This document shows positions 26,437-35,484 of a stretch of 64,000 nt of DNA, piece by piece. The DNA is taken from positions 62,001 through 126,000 of the forward strand of contig NZ_BJML01000005.1 of NCBI RefSeq assembly GCF_006539145.1, given 5' to 3'. This stretch comes from Microbacterium testaceum (GTDB lineage Bacteria; Actinomycetota; Actinomycetes; Actinomycetales; Microbacteriaceae). Position numbers and translations under genes: made by a program. Position 1 is the stretch's first letter. Every line of letters begins with the position of its first letter. A model generated the notes under the pieces. It saw only the letters and a program-made list of their open reading frames with translations, was not told where the DNA came from and searched no databases.

Positions 26437-26934
26437 TTAGAGGACGCCGCAAGCGCTGAAGACGGTGATCGAGACGATCCCCTCCGGCCCCTCCTGGGCT
26501 TGGAGGAGGTACGACCCGGCGTCGTCGCGGATGAGCGTCCACGGCAGCTGGGCGGTCACGCTCCTGCCCGGCGTCATCTCCACGTCCCCCGGCGCGCCCG
26601 TCGTCACCGAGGCGGAACCGGCGGAGGAGTCCCGAAGGCCCGCGATCGTCGAAACGGGATCGGTGGCGCCGAAGACGCGACTCCAGTGCCAGCGACCGAT
26701 GCCCGCTTCCTCGCCCGCGCACTGCTCGACGTCGACGTCGACGGGTTGATCGAAGCGGATCTCGCCGAATGCCGCGACCAGATCATCGCTGGTCTCGCGA
26801 GCGTCGATGCGGAGCGCGCTCATCGATTTCGTGAACTTCTTCGTCGGGAGATCAGTCGGAGCATCGGCGGTGCACCCGGCGAGTCCCGTGGCGAGAAGGG
26901 AGACGGTCAGGAGAGGGAGGGGGGATCGACGCAC
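26437..26934 (-). CDS. Small hypothetical lipoprotein
   Basis: A 165-residue protein with an Arg-Arg N-terminus, a hydrophobic stretch and the lipobox GLAGC (Cys21). The mature part is hydrophilic and looks beta-rich towards its end (RSVTAQLPWTLIRDDAGSYLLQ). It has two further Cys residues (VEQCAGEE and the final SACGVL) that could form a disulfide. I do not recognise a family. GTG 26934 is chosen because it puts the signal peptide at the very N-terminus; a TTG at 26961 would add nine residues. It is divergent from the TetR gene. Confidence 0.7.
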   Translation of the reverse strand: MRRSPLPLLTVSLLATGLAGCTADAPTDLPTKKFTKSMSALRIDARETSDDLVAAFGEIRFDQPVDVDVEQCAGEEAGIGRWHWSRVFGATDPVSTIAGLRDSSAGSASVTTGAPGDVEMTPGRSVTAQLPWTLIRDDAGSYLLQAQEGPEGIVSITVFSACGVL

Positions 26935-26963
26935 CGCGCCATCCTCGCAGAAGCTCACCAACT

Positions 26964-26998
26964 AAGTTGCACACACATGTGCACTTTCAGAGTACACT
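26964..26998 (+). promoter_or_regulatory. TetR operator and leaderless promoter
   Basis: AAGTTGCACA (26964-26973) and TGTGCACTTT (26978-26987) form an inverted repeat with the core TGCACA-N4-TGTGCA. The -10 TACACT (26993-26998) follows, then six bases and GTG 27005. The operator sits where the -35 and spacer should be, which fits autorepression. Confidence 0.6.
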
Positions 26999-27004
26999 CG
27001 ACCC

Positions 27005-27610
27005 GTGACCATCCCCACCCGCCGCGACGCCGTCGAGAACCGCGCCGGCATCCTCGACGCCGCCACGGCCGCCATCGGCCACGACCCGCGCGCCTCGATC
27101 GACACGATCGCCCGTCGCGCCGGCCTCTCGCGCCGCGCCCTGTACGGGCACTTCGACGACCGCAACGCCATCGTGCGCGAGGTCATCGCCGCCGGAGCGA
27201 CCCGCTTCAACGCCATCGCCGATCGCGTCGACGACGCCGACTCCCGCGTCGCGCTCGCCCGACTGGCATCCGAGCTCTGGCGCGAAGCCGCCCACGTGCA
27301 GGCCGCCGCCGCGCTCGCCCTCGACGACGCGCACCTCGCCGAGACCTCCGACGCTCTCGCCCCGCTCCGCCGCCGCATCGACCAGATCGTGCGCCGCGGG
27401 CAAGAAGCGGGAGAGCTGCGGACGGACCTTCCCGCGCCGACCCTCGCCCGCCTGCTCGAAGAGACCGGCCGCATGGTCGTCGCGCGAGTGGATGCCGGCT
27501 CGTCGACGGCCCGCTCGATCGCGGTGTGCGCGGTCCTGGGCATCGCGGGTCTGTCGTGGACCGAGGCGCGCGCCCTGCTGGAACAGCACCCCGACCTGGA
27601 GGCGCAGTGA
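27005..27610 (+). CDS. TetR family transcription regulator
   Basis: A 201-residue regulator. The N-terminal helix-turn-helix (about 10-55) reads ILDAATAAIG then SIDTIARRAGLSRRALYGHFDDRNAIV. The rest is helical and variable, as usual for the ligand domain. It overlaps the next gene by four bases (GTGA) and therefore heads a three-gene operon with the P-loop-less ABC domain and the YhgE/Pip protein. It most likely senses a compound handled by that membrane protein. Confidence 0.9.
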   Translation: MTIPTRRDAVENRAGILDAATAAIGHDPRASIDTIARRAGLSRRALYGHFDDRNAIVREVIAAGATRFNAIADRVDDADSRVALARLASELWREAAHVQAAAALALDDAHLAETSDALAPLRRRIDQIVRRGQEAGELRTDLPAPTLARLLEETGRMVVARVDAGSSTARSIAVCAVLGIAGLSWTEARALLEQHPDLEAQ

Positions 27611-28221
27611 GAATCGTCCTGAACGCCGTCGCGAAGGGCCGTGCGCACAGTGCCCTGCCGGAGACGTCGACCTCGTATGAGACCGGCCGCGCGACCCTGG
27701 TCGTCGCCGAGACCGAGCAACGCCCCACGGTGCTGGGCCTCGTGGCATCCGGTCGCATGAAGGTCGACAGCGGCACCGTGACCCTCGACGGTCGCTCCGA
27801 CTCCTCGGGCATCCGCCGCCGGGTCGCGCTCGTCGATGCCCCCGTGGTCTCGGAACCCGAGTCGAACGTCACCGTCACCGGGGTCGTCGCCGAGGAGCTG
27901 ATGTTCGCCGGCCACGCCCCGAATCCGTTCTCCGCCGCGCGCTGGCTCGAGGGCATCGGGCTCGAGTCGCTCGCGAACGTGGCCATCGGCAACGTCGAGC
28001 CCGCAGCCCGGGTGCGCCTGCTGCTCGAACTCGCAGCCCTGCGCAAAGACGTCGAGGGGCTCGTCCTGGTCGCCCCAGACCGCCACGGCGGCGAACCGCT
28101 CGCCTGGTGGCGTATCGCCGAGGAGTTCGCCGAGCGCGGGTACGCCGTGCTCGTGGTCGCGGGCCACGCCTCGAAGACCATGATCGACGCCCTCGACGAG
28201 ACGGTGGAGGCCGCCCGATGA
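27607..28221 (+). CDS. Degenerate ABC ATPase-like protein lacking the Walker A motif
   Basis: A 204-residue protein that reads like an ABC nucleotide-binding domain with pieces missing. SGTVTLDGRSDSSGIRRRVALVDA matches the region just after a P-loop, and VRLLLELAALRKDVEGLVLVAPDRHGGEPLAWWRIAEEF resembles the signature-to-D-loop region. At the Walker A position (PTVLGLVASGRMKV) there is no GxxGxGKS/T, and the usual LSGGQ and Walker B Glu are absent. It probably does not hydrolyse ATP. Overlaps with both neighbours tie its synthesis to TetR and YhgE. Confidence 0.65.
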   Translation: MRIVLNAVAKGRAHSALPETSTSYETGRATLVVAETEQRPTVLGLVASGRMKVDSGTVTLDGRSDSSGIRRRVALVDAPVVSEPESNVTVTGVVAEELMFAGHAPNPFSAARWLEGIGLESLANVAIGNVEPAARVRLLLELAALRKDVEGLVLVAPDRHGGEPLAWWRIAEEFAERGYAVLVVAGHASKTMIDALDETVEAAR

Positions 28222-30155
28222 AGATCCCGCAGATGATCACGGCGGAGCTGCGCCGCCTCACCTCGACGCGCATGTCGGTGATCGCGTTGATCGCGCTGCT
28301 CGCCGTGCCGATCCTGTACGGCGGTCTGTACCTCTGGGCCAACCAGGACCCGTACGGCAACCTTTCGAGCGTGCCGGTCGCTCTCGTGGTCGACGACCAG
28401 GGCGCGGACGTGAACGGTCAGCACCGCAACCTCGGCGATGAAGCCGCCGAGCAGCTGCTCGACAGCGACACCTTCGAGTGGCACCGGGTCTCGTCCGACC
28501 AGGCCGACGCCGGTCTGCAGGCGGGCGACTTCGACTTCATCGTCACCCTGCCGACCGACTTCTCCGAAGCCGTGGCGACGCTGTCGAGCAGCTCTCCTCG
28601 CCAGGCCGACATCGAGCTGCGCACCAACGACGCGAACAACTACCTCGCCTCGACGATCGGCACGCAGGCGGTGGCGAAGATCCAGGAGTCGGTGGCGAAG
28701 AAGGTCGTCGATGAGGCGGGTCGCTCGCTCCTCGATGCCCTGCACACCATCCGCGTGAAGCTCGTGGATGCCACGGACGGGGCGACCCAGCTCGTCGACG
28801 GTCTCGCGACCGCGAAGAACGGGTCGTCGCAGCTCTCGACCGGGTCGACCACCCTGGCTGATGGCGCGGCGAAACTGGCCGACGGCAACGCCCAGCTGTC
28901 CTCCGGCGCGAACCAACTGCGCGACGGAACCGCTCAACTCCGCGACGGCTCGGCCCGCGTGGCCGACGGCGCCCAGCAGGTCGCCGGTGGAGTCGACCGT
29001 CTCGACGCCGCGGCCCGTCAGGTGGGCTCGGTCGCGGGCGACGCGGCGTCACAGCTGCCGCAGGCCCGAACGGACATCGCGAAGGCCCTGGCCGACGCCG
29101 GACTCGACCAGACCCGCATCGACGAGATCCTCTCGCGCCTCGACCCCGTGGGCGAGCGCCTCACCACCGCCAACGCGCGCGTCCAGGACACGGTGAAGCA
29201 GATCGATCAGCTCGACGACGGCGCCCGCCAGGTCGCCTCGGGAAGCGCCGCCCTGGCCACCGGCGCCGCCACCGCGGCCGATGGCGCATCGGCCCTCGCC
29301 GAGGGCGCCGCCACCGCGGCATCCGGTGCCTCCCAGCTCCGCGACGGATCCGCGCAGCTGCGCGACGGAGCGACCCAGCTGGATGACGGCATCGGGCAGC
29401 TCTCGACCGGCGCCACCCAGCTCCGCGACGGTCTCAGCGCGGGGGTCCAGCAGATCCCCGACTCCGACGACTCCACGCGCCAGGCGCAGGCGTCGGCCAT
29501 CTCGGACCCCGTCGCCGTGGGCACGAGCTCGGTCACGAAGGCGCAGAACTACGGTGCGGGGCTGGCCCCGTTCTTCGCCGCGCTGGCCGGATGGATCGGC
29601 ATCTACGCACTGTTCCTCATCGTCAAGCCGGTGTCCAAGCGCGCCGTGACGGCGCTGCGTTCGCCCTTCCGCGTCACGCTCGCCGGGTGGCTCACGCCCG
29701 CGGGCCTGGGGGCCCTGCAGATGGTGGGGCTCTTCACGATCCTGGCGTTCGCGCTGCAGTTCTCGTTCGCGAATCCGTGGGCCGCTCTCGGCATCCTGAT
29801 CTTCGCGTCGGCGACGTACGCGGCCATCGTCCTCGCGCTGAACGTGTGGCTCGGGTCGGTGGGTCAGTTCCTCGGTCTCGTGCTGATGGTGCTCCAGCTC
29901 GTCACCGCCGGTGGCACCTTCCCGTGGCAGACCCTGCCCGGCCCCCTCGCGGCGCTGCACCACGTGCTGCCCATGGGATACGTGGTGGATGCCATGCGCC
30001 AGGTCATGTACGGCGGAGACGTCTCGAGGGTCGGTCAGGACCTGCTGGTGCTGGGTGCGTGGATGGTCGGCGGCGTGCTGGTCGCGGCGATCGGCGTGAC
30101 CCGCATGACGCACCACCGCACCCTGCGCGACCTGCAGCCGAGCCTGATCGGCTGA
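28218..30155 (+). CDS. YhgE/Pip family membrane protein with coiled-coil repeat domain
   Basis: A 645-residue protein with one N-terminal membrane helix (about 20-40), a large extracytoplasmic part, and about five C-terminal membrane helices (465-640) ending in an ABC-2-type permease layout. Between about 190 and 440 it carries many seven-residue repeats of the form QLxDGxx (for example AQLRDG, TQLDDG), which predict a long coiled rod. Relatives include phage infection protein Pip and YhgE, and ESX-linked proteins. The ATGA overlap couples it to the degenerate ABC domain. Export or envelope attachment is likely but unproven. Confidence 0.85.
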   Translation: MKIPQMITAELRRLTSTRMSVIALIALLAVPILYGGLYLWANQDPYGNLSSVPVALVVDDQGADVNGQHRNLGDEAAEQLLDSDTFEWHRVSSDQADAGLQAGDFDFIVTLPTDFSEAVATLSSSSPRQADIELRTNDANNYLASTIGTQAVAKIQESVAKKVVDEAGRSLLDALHTIRVKLVDATDGATQLVDGLATAKNGSSQLSTGSTTLADGAAKLADGNAQLSSGANQLRDGTAQLRDGSARVADGAQQVAGGVDRLDAAARQVGSVAGDAASQLPQARTDIAKALADAGLDQTRIDEILSRLDPVGERLTTANARVQDTVKQIDQLDDGARQVASGSAALATGAATAADGASALAEGAATAASGASQLRDGSAQLRDGATQLDDGIGQLSTGATQLRDGLSAGVQQIPDSDDSTRQAQASAISDPVAVGTSSVTKAQNYGAGLAPFFAALAGWIGIYALFLIVKPVSKRAVTALRSPFRVTLAGWLTPAGLGALQMVGLFTILAFALQFSFANPWAALGILIFASATYAAIVLALNVWLGSVGQFLGLVLMVLQLVTAGGTFPWQTLPGPLAALHHVLPMGYVVDAMRQVMYGGDVSRVGQDLLVLGAWMVGGVLVAAIGVTRMTHHRTLRDLQPSLIG

Positions 30156-30225
30156 CGCGGGCACCCGGCGCGGCGCGCGCACCGATAAGCCGGCCTGTCG
30201 AGGAGGAACGGGGTGCTCCCGACGA

Positions 30226-30266
30226 GAGGACGGGTGGGGAACGGTTTGCCGTCCCCACCCGTCCTC
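30226..30266. terminator. Bidirectional terminator between yhgE-like gene and glycosidase gene
   Basis: GAGGACGGGTGGGGA (30226-30240) pairs perfectly with TCCCCACCCGTCCTC (30252-30266), a 15-bp stem between two convergent genes. Confidence 0.75.
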
Positions 30267-30284
30267 AGTTGTGAGCGTGAGAAA

Positions 30285-32936
30285 TCAGTTCTTGCCCGCA
30301 CCCTCCCCACGGGATGACGTGGCGTCGGCCGTCCGGACCGCGTCGGGTGCATTGGTGGTCTTGGTCACCAGGGGTGACAACACGAGCCAATCGATGTTCG
30401 GAGCGTTGCCGGTCGTGTTGCCCAGGCGCAATGCGCCGCCCGCCGTGGTCAGGTCGATGGGAACAGTGTGCGTCCAGAACCCGTTCCACGAGTAGTTGTT
30501 GCGGAACGCACCGCGCGTGGTCGCGCCCCCGTCCTCGCTGATGTCGAGGAAGCGGGTGATGACGTCGGTGTTGTACGCATGTCCGGTGTTCTTGTCGGCG
30601 TTGGCATACCGCACCGTCAGGTCGTACTGCCCCGCGCCGAGTCCGCGGGGACGCGTGAGGGTTGCGTAGTTGTCGGCTCCGCCGCCGAGCCACCCCAGAT
30701 GCTGGCCCGAGACGTTGGTCGGCGCTCCCGGAGTCTCGAGGCGGGCTGCACCGTGCAGGGTGATCTGCGAGGAGTCCTCCGCCTCGACCTGCACGCCCGC
30801 CGCGTCGCCGTCGGTGGCCCGGGTGACTGTGACGGACTGCACGGCCGCCCCCTGGGACGACGCCAGACGCAGCTCGCTGATGCCTTCGGCGAGGTGCACC
30901 CGTGCCGTCGACGTCCAGGTGCCCGCCGCGTCGGCGCCGAGCCCGGTGATCGTGCGGTCGTTCAGACGCAGGCCGAGATCGGCGGCTCCGGTCGTGGAGT
31001 AGCGCACCGCGACGTCGTAGTAACCCGTCTCCCGCGCGGAGGCGAAGAACGTGGCGCTCTTGTCGCCGCTCAACATCGCCGCGCCCTTGCCGTAGTCCAG
31101 CGGCGCGTCGGTGCGTGAGAGCACGGCTGGATAGCTCGTGGTCTCGGGTCCGTCGATGCGCGTCAGGTCGAAGCGGTCGAGCGAGATGTCGGAGCCGGGG
31201 AGCAACGTCGTGCCGTCGGCGCTCATGCGCACAGAGAGCTCATGACGGCCCTGGCTGAGGGAGACGAGGGTTTCGCCGCGACCGCGGTAGCCCCAGTCGA
31301 AGCCCGCCTCGTAGTCGATCGTGGCGGCCTGCTGACCGTCGACGAACAGAGCGTGCGAGCCCGGGCCGATCTTGCTGCCGTTGACACCGGCGATCGCACC
31401 GAAGCGGTACGTGCCGGTCGTGGGCACGTCGACGGTCCACGTCAGCGAGGAGGTGACCTGGTTCGTCGAGCCGACATCGAAACCGCCGGATGCGGAGAAT
31501 GTCCAGTCCGCGGCTGGGTCCTTCTCGTATACCTCGACGTCGCGCAGTGTCGTGTTCTCGGCCTCGATCGTCGCGGACCAGGTGCTGTCGGAGACCGGGG
31601 CGACCGGCAAGGCGGGGGTGATGACAGCCTGGTAAGCGTCCAACCGGTTGTCGCTCGGCACATCGATCTCGATCGTGCCGCCGACCGCGACCCTCTTCGT
31701 GACGACCACGGGCGGCGCCTGAGCCTCGCCCTCCTGACCCGACCATTCGGCCTTGCGGACCTGGATGTCGACGGTCGTGCCGAAGACGGCAGGATCAAGT
31801 CCCGACACGTCGAGGCGGGTGGCGTCGTTCGTCCCGCCGAACAGCACCGTGGCCTGCTTCTTCGCGGTGTCCACGGCGCCGATGCCCTGCAGGGTGTCGG
31901 GAGCGTTCAACGCGGGAGGCGTGACCGAAACGGTCTGGCCCGAGAGGTCGCCGTACCATTTCAGCAGCCACCACGCGCCGTTCGCGCCGTTGGTCTTGGC
32001 CATGTTGTCGTTCAAGTTTCCGGCGTAGGTCCAGTAGGCCGTCTGTGCATCGACCTTCTCGTCCTCGAACATCGCGAGCCACTGGACGAGGTTCCCGGGA
32101 ACCGACATGTCGCGGCGCATGGCGTACTCGGTGATATTGACGGGTCGCGGTGAGACACCGAGGTCGCTCTCGATCTGTCGGTACTCCGCCAGGTGCTGAC
32201 GGAAATACTGCAGGCTTCCACGACCGAGCTCGTGCCACGTGAACAGGTCGGGCAGCACGTCGTTGGCCTTCGCGAAGGCGAGGAAGTCGCGCGTACGCGT
32301 GGGCTGCCAGCCGGTATCGCCGTTGCCGGCGATCTTCGCGTCGGGGTAGACCTCCTTGATGGCCTGGTAGACGGCCTTCCAATCCTGGAGGTACACGTCC
32401 TTCATCGAGTTCCAGTCGCTGTACCAGTTGCCCCCGTCGGGCTCGTTGAACGGCGTGAAGACGTACTTCTCGGGGTGGTCGGACTCGTCGACGACGCTCT
32501 TGACCACCGTGCGGACGATGTCGAGGTAGGTGGAGAAGTCGGACGGACGCTTGCCGCCGTTGTAGGCCCAGTCGGGGTAATAGTCCTGGATGTTGGTCAT
32601 CAGGTACTGGCCCCCGTTCTCGAAGAACGCGTCCTCGACCTCGAGGGGATCACCATTGGGGTGTTGCGCGCCGTGCGGTGCCTTCTGCGTGAGGTTCTTG
32701 GGGCTGGCGCCGGCGATGATCGGGTCGGTGGGCACGCCGTCATCGGAGAGGCCGTAGAGCATCCCCGACGCGCCTCCCTTGACGGCGCCGGTCGGCTGGC
32801 TGAAGTCGACGCCGATGACATCGACGGTCGCGGCGTTGGCGGGTGCGGCTGCTCCGGCGGCGAGGCCGGAGATCACCAGGGCGGCGAGCGCCGCGGAAGC
32901 GGTCACTCGATCGAGATTCTGGCGGGGGCGGATCAC
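30285..32936 (-). CDS. Secreted clan GH-A glycoside hydrolase with C-terminal carbohydrate-binding modules
   Basis: An 883-residue secreted enzyme. GTG 32936 has AAGGAG five bases upstream and starts a classical signal peptide ending near APANAA. Residues of about 40-350 form a TIM-barrel glycosidase: acid/base Glu165 in FTPFNEPDGG and nucleophile Glu270 in NITEYAM, spaced as in clan GH-A. After a short beta domain come about three beta-sandwich modules (roughly 455-590, 600-705, 715-858); the first and last start with IEAENT and VEAEDS, as in CBM6/CBM35 modules. No cell-wall anchor is seen. The neighbouring alpha-galactosidase suggests a galactose-containing plant polysaccharide. The GH family number is uncertain. 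Confidence 0.82.
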   Translation of the reverse strand: MIRPRQNLDRVTASAALAALVISGLAAGAAAPANAATVDVIGVDFSQPTGAVKGGASGMLYGLSDDGVPTDPIIAGASPKNLTQKAPHGAQHPNGDPLEVEDAFFENGGQYLMTNIQDYYPDWAYNGGKRPSDFSTYLDIVRTVVKSVVDESDHPEKYVFTPFNEPDGGNWYSDWNSMKDVYLQDWKAVYQAIKEVYPDAKIAGNGDTGWQPTRTRDFLAFAKANDVLPDLFTWHELGRGSLQYFRQHLAEYRQIESDLGVSPRPVNITEYAMRRDMSVPGNLVQWLAMFEDEKVDAQTAYWTYAGNLNDNMAKTNGANGAWWLLKWYGDLSGQTVSVTPPALNAPDTLQGIGAVDTAKKQATVLFGGTNDATRLDVSGLDPAVFGTTVDIQVRKAEWSGQEGEAQAPPVVVTKRVAVGGTIEIDVPSDNRLDAYQAVITPALPVAPVSDSTWSATIEAENTTLRDVEVYEKDPAADWTFSASGGFDVGSTNQVTSSLTWTVDVPTTGTYRFGAIAGVNGSKIGPGSHALFVDGQQAATIDYEAGFDWGYRGRGETLVSLSQGRHELSVRMSADGTTLLPGSDISLDRFDLTRIDGPETTSYPAVLSRTDAPLDYGKGAAMLSGDKSATFFASARETGYYDVAVRYSTTGAADLGLRLNDRTITGLGADAAGTWTSTARVHLAEGISELRLASSQGAAVQSVTVTRATDGDAAGVQVEAEDSSQITLHGAARLETPGAPTNVSGQHLGWLGGGADNYATLTRPRGLGAGQYDLTVRYANADKNTGHAYNTDVITRFLDISEDGGATTRGAFRNNYSWNGFWTHTVPIDLTTAGGALRLGNTTGNAPNIDWLVLSPLVTKTTNAPDAVRTADATSSRGEGAGKN

Positions 32937-33030
32937 GTGTACTCCTTCGTACGGTGGGGCGGGGGCGCTGCAAGGGGGATGGGGGATGCCAGGTCGGACG
33001 CGTCGCGCGGTCATGTGCCGCAGCGCGGCT

Positions 33031-33064
33031 CTCGGGGTGCCCGGCGACGAACGGGCACCCCGAG
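33031..33064 (-). terminator. Hairpin between binding-protein gene and glycosidase gene
   Basis: CTCGGGGTGCCCG (33031-33043) pairs with CGGGCACCCCGAG (33052-33064), a perfect 13-bp stem just after the binding-protein stop. It probably ends or thins the alpha-galactoside operon message before the glycosidase gene. Confidence 0.7.
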
Positions 33065-33071
33065 AGTCATG

Positions 33072-34433
33072 TCACTTGAAGAGGGCGTTGACCTGGTCGT
33101 TCGCGGTCTTCAGCGCGCTCACGTCGGACACGCCCTTGAGGTAGGACTCGATCGCGGCCTTCATCGTGTCGTTCACGTCCGACCAGTGGTCGGCGATGGG
33201 GAGCAGTTTGGTGGTGCCATCGGTCACCTGCTCGGTGAATCCCGTGACATCCCAGCCCTTGGCCGCGAAGGCGGCCTCGGCCTTGGCGGTCGAGGTCTTG
33301 ACGGCGGGGAAGACGACGGCGGCCTTGCCGATGACATCCTGGCAGTCCGCCGAGCCGAGGTACTTCACCCACTGCCACGCGGCATCCTGGTTCTTGCTCC
33401 CGGCCCAGATGCCGTCGGAGAGACCGTTGAAGAGGCTGGCGCGCTGACCGCTCGGGCCGACCGGGGTGGGGGCGACCTTCGTGGCGATCTTGTTCTGACC
33501 GAGGTATGAGCCGTTCATCCAGCTGCCGTCGGTGACGAGCGCGTAGCGACCGGCGAGGTAGCCGTTCAGCGGGTCCTGCTCCGACAGAGCGATGTCGACG
33601 CTGGGCATGAAGCCCTTCTCGATCAGCCCCTTGTACCAGGCGAGGGTGTCGCTGAACTTCGTGTCGCCATAGTTCCAGGAGCTCGTCCAGGGCGTCTTGT
33701 TGCCGTAGTACCAATCGTTGCTGAGGGCATAGGGAGACCAGGTCTGCTGACCGCTGGCGTTCAGCCCGTTACCGCTGAGCGCGAGTCCGTAGACGGCGAC
33801 CTTCGACTTGTCGAAACCGGCCTCGTCTCCTCGAACGCCGTTCTGGTCGATCGTGAGGTGGGCGACGAGCTTCTCGAACGAGCCGCCGTCGGTGGTGTTC
33901 CACGCGAGTGTGGAGAGCTGGTCGGCCGTGTAACCGGCATCCGTCACCATCTTCTCGTTGTAGAACGTCGCGACGGTGTCGAAGTCCTTCGGAAGGCCGT
34001 AGCGACCGCCCTCCGGCGTGGTCCAGAGGTCGGCGAGGCCTTCCTGATAGATGCCGAGGTCGAGACCGTCCTTCTCGACGCGATCGGAGATGTCGAGCAA
34101 CTGCCCCTGAGAGACGAATTCGGGGTAGTACGACAGGTGGTCGGCGAAGACGTCCGGGGCGGTGCCCGAGGCGAAGCCCGTCGTCAGACCCTGCCAGTAG
34201 TCCGACCAGCCGAATTGCTCGATCTTGACGGAGATGCCCGACGACTTCTCAAAGTCTTCCGCACACTGCTGGTAAGCGGGCTGCTGATTGCTGTCCCACA
34301 GCCAGTAGGTGATCGAGTCACCGCCGGTGGCCGCGGTACCGCCCGCGGAAGAGCACCCGGCGAGGATGACGGGAACAGCCGCGGCGACGGCGGCGACCGC
34401 GACGGTGCGGTGCGCGCGTGAGATGGTGCGCAT
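33072..34433 (-). CDS. Alpha-galactoside-type ABC importer substrate-binding lipoprotein
   Basis: The 453-residue precursor has the lipobox VILAGC (Cys27). The mature sequence follows the family 1 sugar-binding pattern: SITYWLWDSNQQPAYQQCAEDF, GTAPDVFADHLSYYPEF, YGLPKDFDTVATFYN, then a C-terminal lobe with many Trp residues that suit stacking on sugar rings. It is encoded last in the order alpha-galactosidase, MalF-type, MalG-type, binding protein. No ATPase gene is present. Confidence 0.9.
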   Translation of the reverse strand: MRTISRAHRTVAVAAVAAAVPVILAGCSSAGGTAATGGDSITYWLWDSNQQPAYQQCAEDFEKSSGISVKIEQFGWSDYWQGLTTGFASGTAPDVFADHLSYYPEFVSQGQLLDISDRVEKDGLDLGIYQEGLADLWTTPEGGRYGLPKDFDTVATFYNEKMVTDAGYTADQLSTLAWNTTDGGSFEKLVAHLTIDQNGVRGDEAGFDKSKVAVYGLALSGNGLNASGQQTWSPYALSNDWYYGNKTPWTSSWNYGDTKFSDTLAWYKGLIEKGFMPSVDIALSEQDPLNGYLAGRYALVTDGSWMNGSYLGQNKIATKVAPTPVGPSGQRASLFNGLSDGIWAGSKNQDAAWQWVKYLGSADCQDVIGKAAVVFPAVKTSTAKAEAAFAAKGWDVTGFTEQVTDGTTKLLPIADHWSDVNDTMKAAIESYLKGVSDVSALKTANDQVNALFK

Positions 34434-34469
34434 GGGATTGCCTTTCAGGAAAGGGATGTGCGGGTGGGG

Positions 34470-34503
34470 CTCCCCGCCCGACGTTCGGGTCGCCGGGCGG
34501 GAG
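34470..34503 (-). other. Intergenic hairpin before the binding-protein gene
   Basis: CTCCCCGCCCG (34470-34480) pairs with CGGGCGGGAG (34494-34503) with one bulged base. It lies between the MalG-type permease stop and the binding-protein start and may protect or separate parts of the polycistronic message. Confidence 0.5.
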
Positions 34504-34518
34504 ATGAGGGGCGGGGGG

Positions 34519-35475
34519 TCACTTGATGCCGGAGTAGCCGAGGTTGTCGACGAGCTTCCGGCCGAAGAGGATGAACAGGAGGAAGATCGGCAGGGCCGCG
34601 ATCAGCGTCCCGGCCATGAGGCCGGCCCAGTCTGGGCCCGTCTGCGGAGTCTGCGAGCGGAAGATGCCGAGCGCGACGGTGAGTACGCGCGAGTCGTCCG
34701 CGCGCCCCACCAGGAGAGGCCAGAAGTACTCGCCCCATGCCGTGATGTAGGTCAGCAGGGCGAGGGTGAAAACCGGAGTGGATGACATCGGCAGCACGAT
34801 CCGGAAGAAGATGCGCAGGTGTCCTGCACCGTCGATCTTGGCCGACTCCTCCACTTCGCGACTGATGCCGAGGAAGAACTGGCGCATGAAGAAGATCGCG
34901 AACGGCGTCATGAAGAAGAACGGCAGGATGATGCCGGCGAGGGTGTTGAGCAGGCCGAGATCGCGGATGAGGATGAAGTTCGGCAGTTGCACGAAGATCG
35001 GCGGGATCATCAGCGCCGTCAGGAAGAGAAAGAAGACGGCGTCGCGCCCCTTCCACTCCAGCCGCGCGAAAGCGTAGGCCGCCATCGACGAGAACAGCAC
35101 CTGGCCGAACGTGATCACCGTGGCGACGATGACGGTGTTGCGCAGGTACAGCCAGAAGTCGATCGACCCCGTGGTCCCCCCCTCTGCCGCCGCCTGCTCC
35201 GGTGACGACAGACCCAGGACGCGTGCGAAGCCGCCCCAGCTGAACTCCACCGGCAGAAGGCTGCCGGCGTTCGTGTACAACGCGGTGTTGGTCGACAGCG
35301 CGGTGCGCAGCATCCAATAGAACGGGAACAGCGTCACCACCAGCAGCACCACGAGAGCGGCCCAGGCGAGGAGGCGCCCGAGTCCGATGCGGCGGCGACG
35401 GGGAACTTCACGGCGGGAGCCGACGGGCGCGGGCTCGGACCGGGTGACGCGGGGAGGTGTTGCGACGGAGGTCAT
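34519..35475 (-). CDS. Carbohydrate ABC importer permease (MalG type), alpha-galactoside operon
   Basis: A 318-residue permease with a basic N-terminal tail of about 33 residues, six helices, and the EAA loop REVEESAKIDGAGHLRIFFRIVLPM. The Pro-rich TALMIPPIFVQLPNFILIRDLGLLNT segment is typical of CUT1 permeases. It begins nine bases after the MalF-type stop. Confidence 0.9.
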   Translation of the reverse strand: MTSVATPPRVTRSEPAPVGSRREVPRRRRIGLGRLLAWAALVVLLVVTLFPFYWMLRTALSTNTALYTNAGSLLPVEFSWGGFARVLGLSSPEQAAAEGGTTGSIDFWLYLRNTVIVATVITFGQVLFSSMAAYAFARLEWKGRDAVFFLFLTALMIPPIFVQLPNFILIRDLGLLNTLAGIILPFFFMTPFAIFFMRQFFLGISREVEESAKIDGAGHLRIFFRIVLPMSSTPVFTLALLTYITAWGEYFWPLLVGRADDSRVLTVALGIFRSQTPQTGPDWAGLMAGTLIAALPIFLLFILFGRKLVDNLGYSGIK

Positions 35476-35484
35476 GAGGGGCTC

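Noticed and set aside
29049..30182. Minus-strand frame of 377 codons opposite the YhgE/Pip gene
   Set aside because: Gly/Arg-rich antisense of the heptad repeats; it ends in the middle of the real gene without context.
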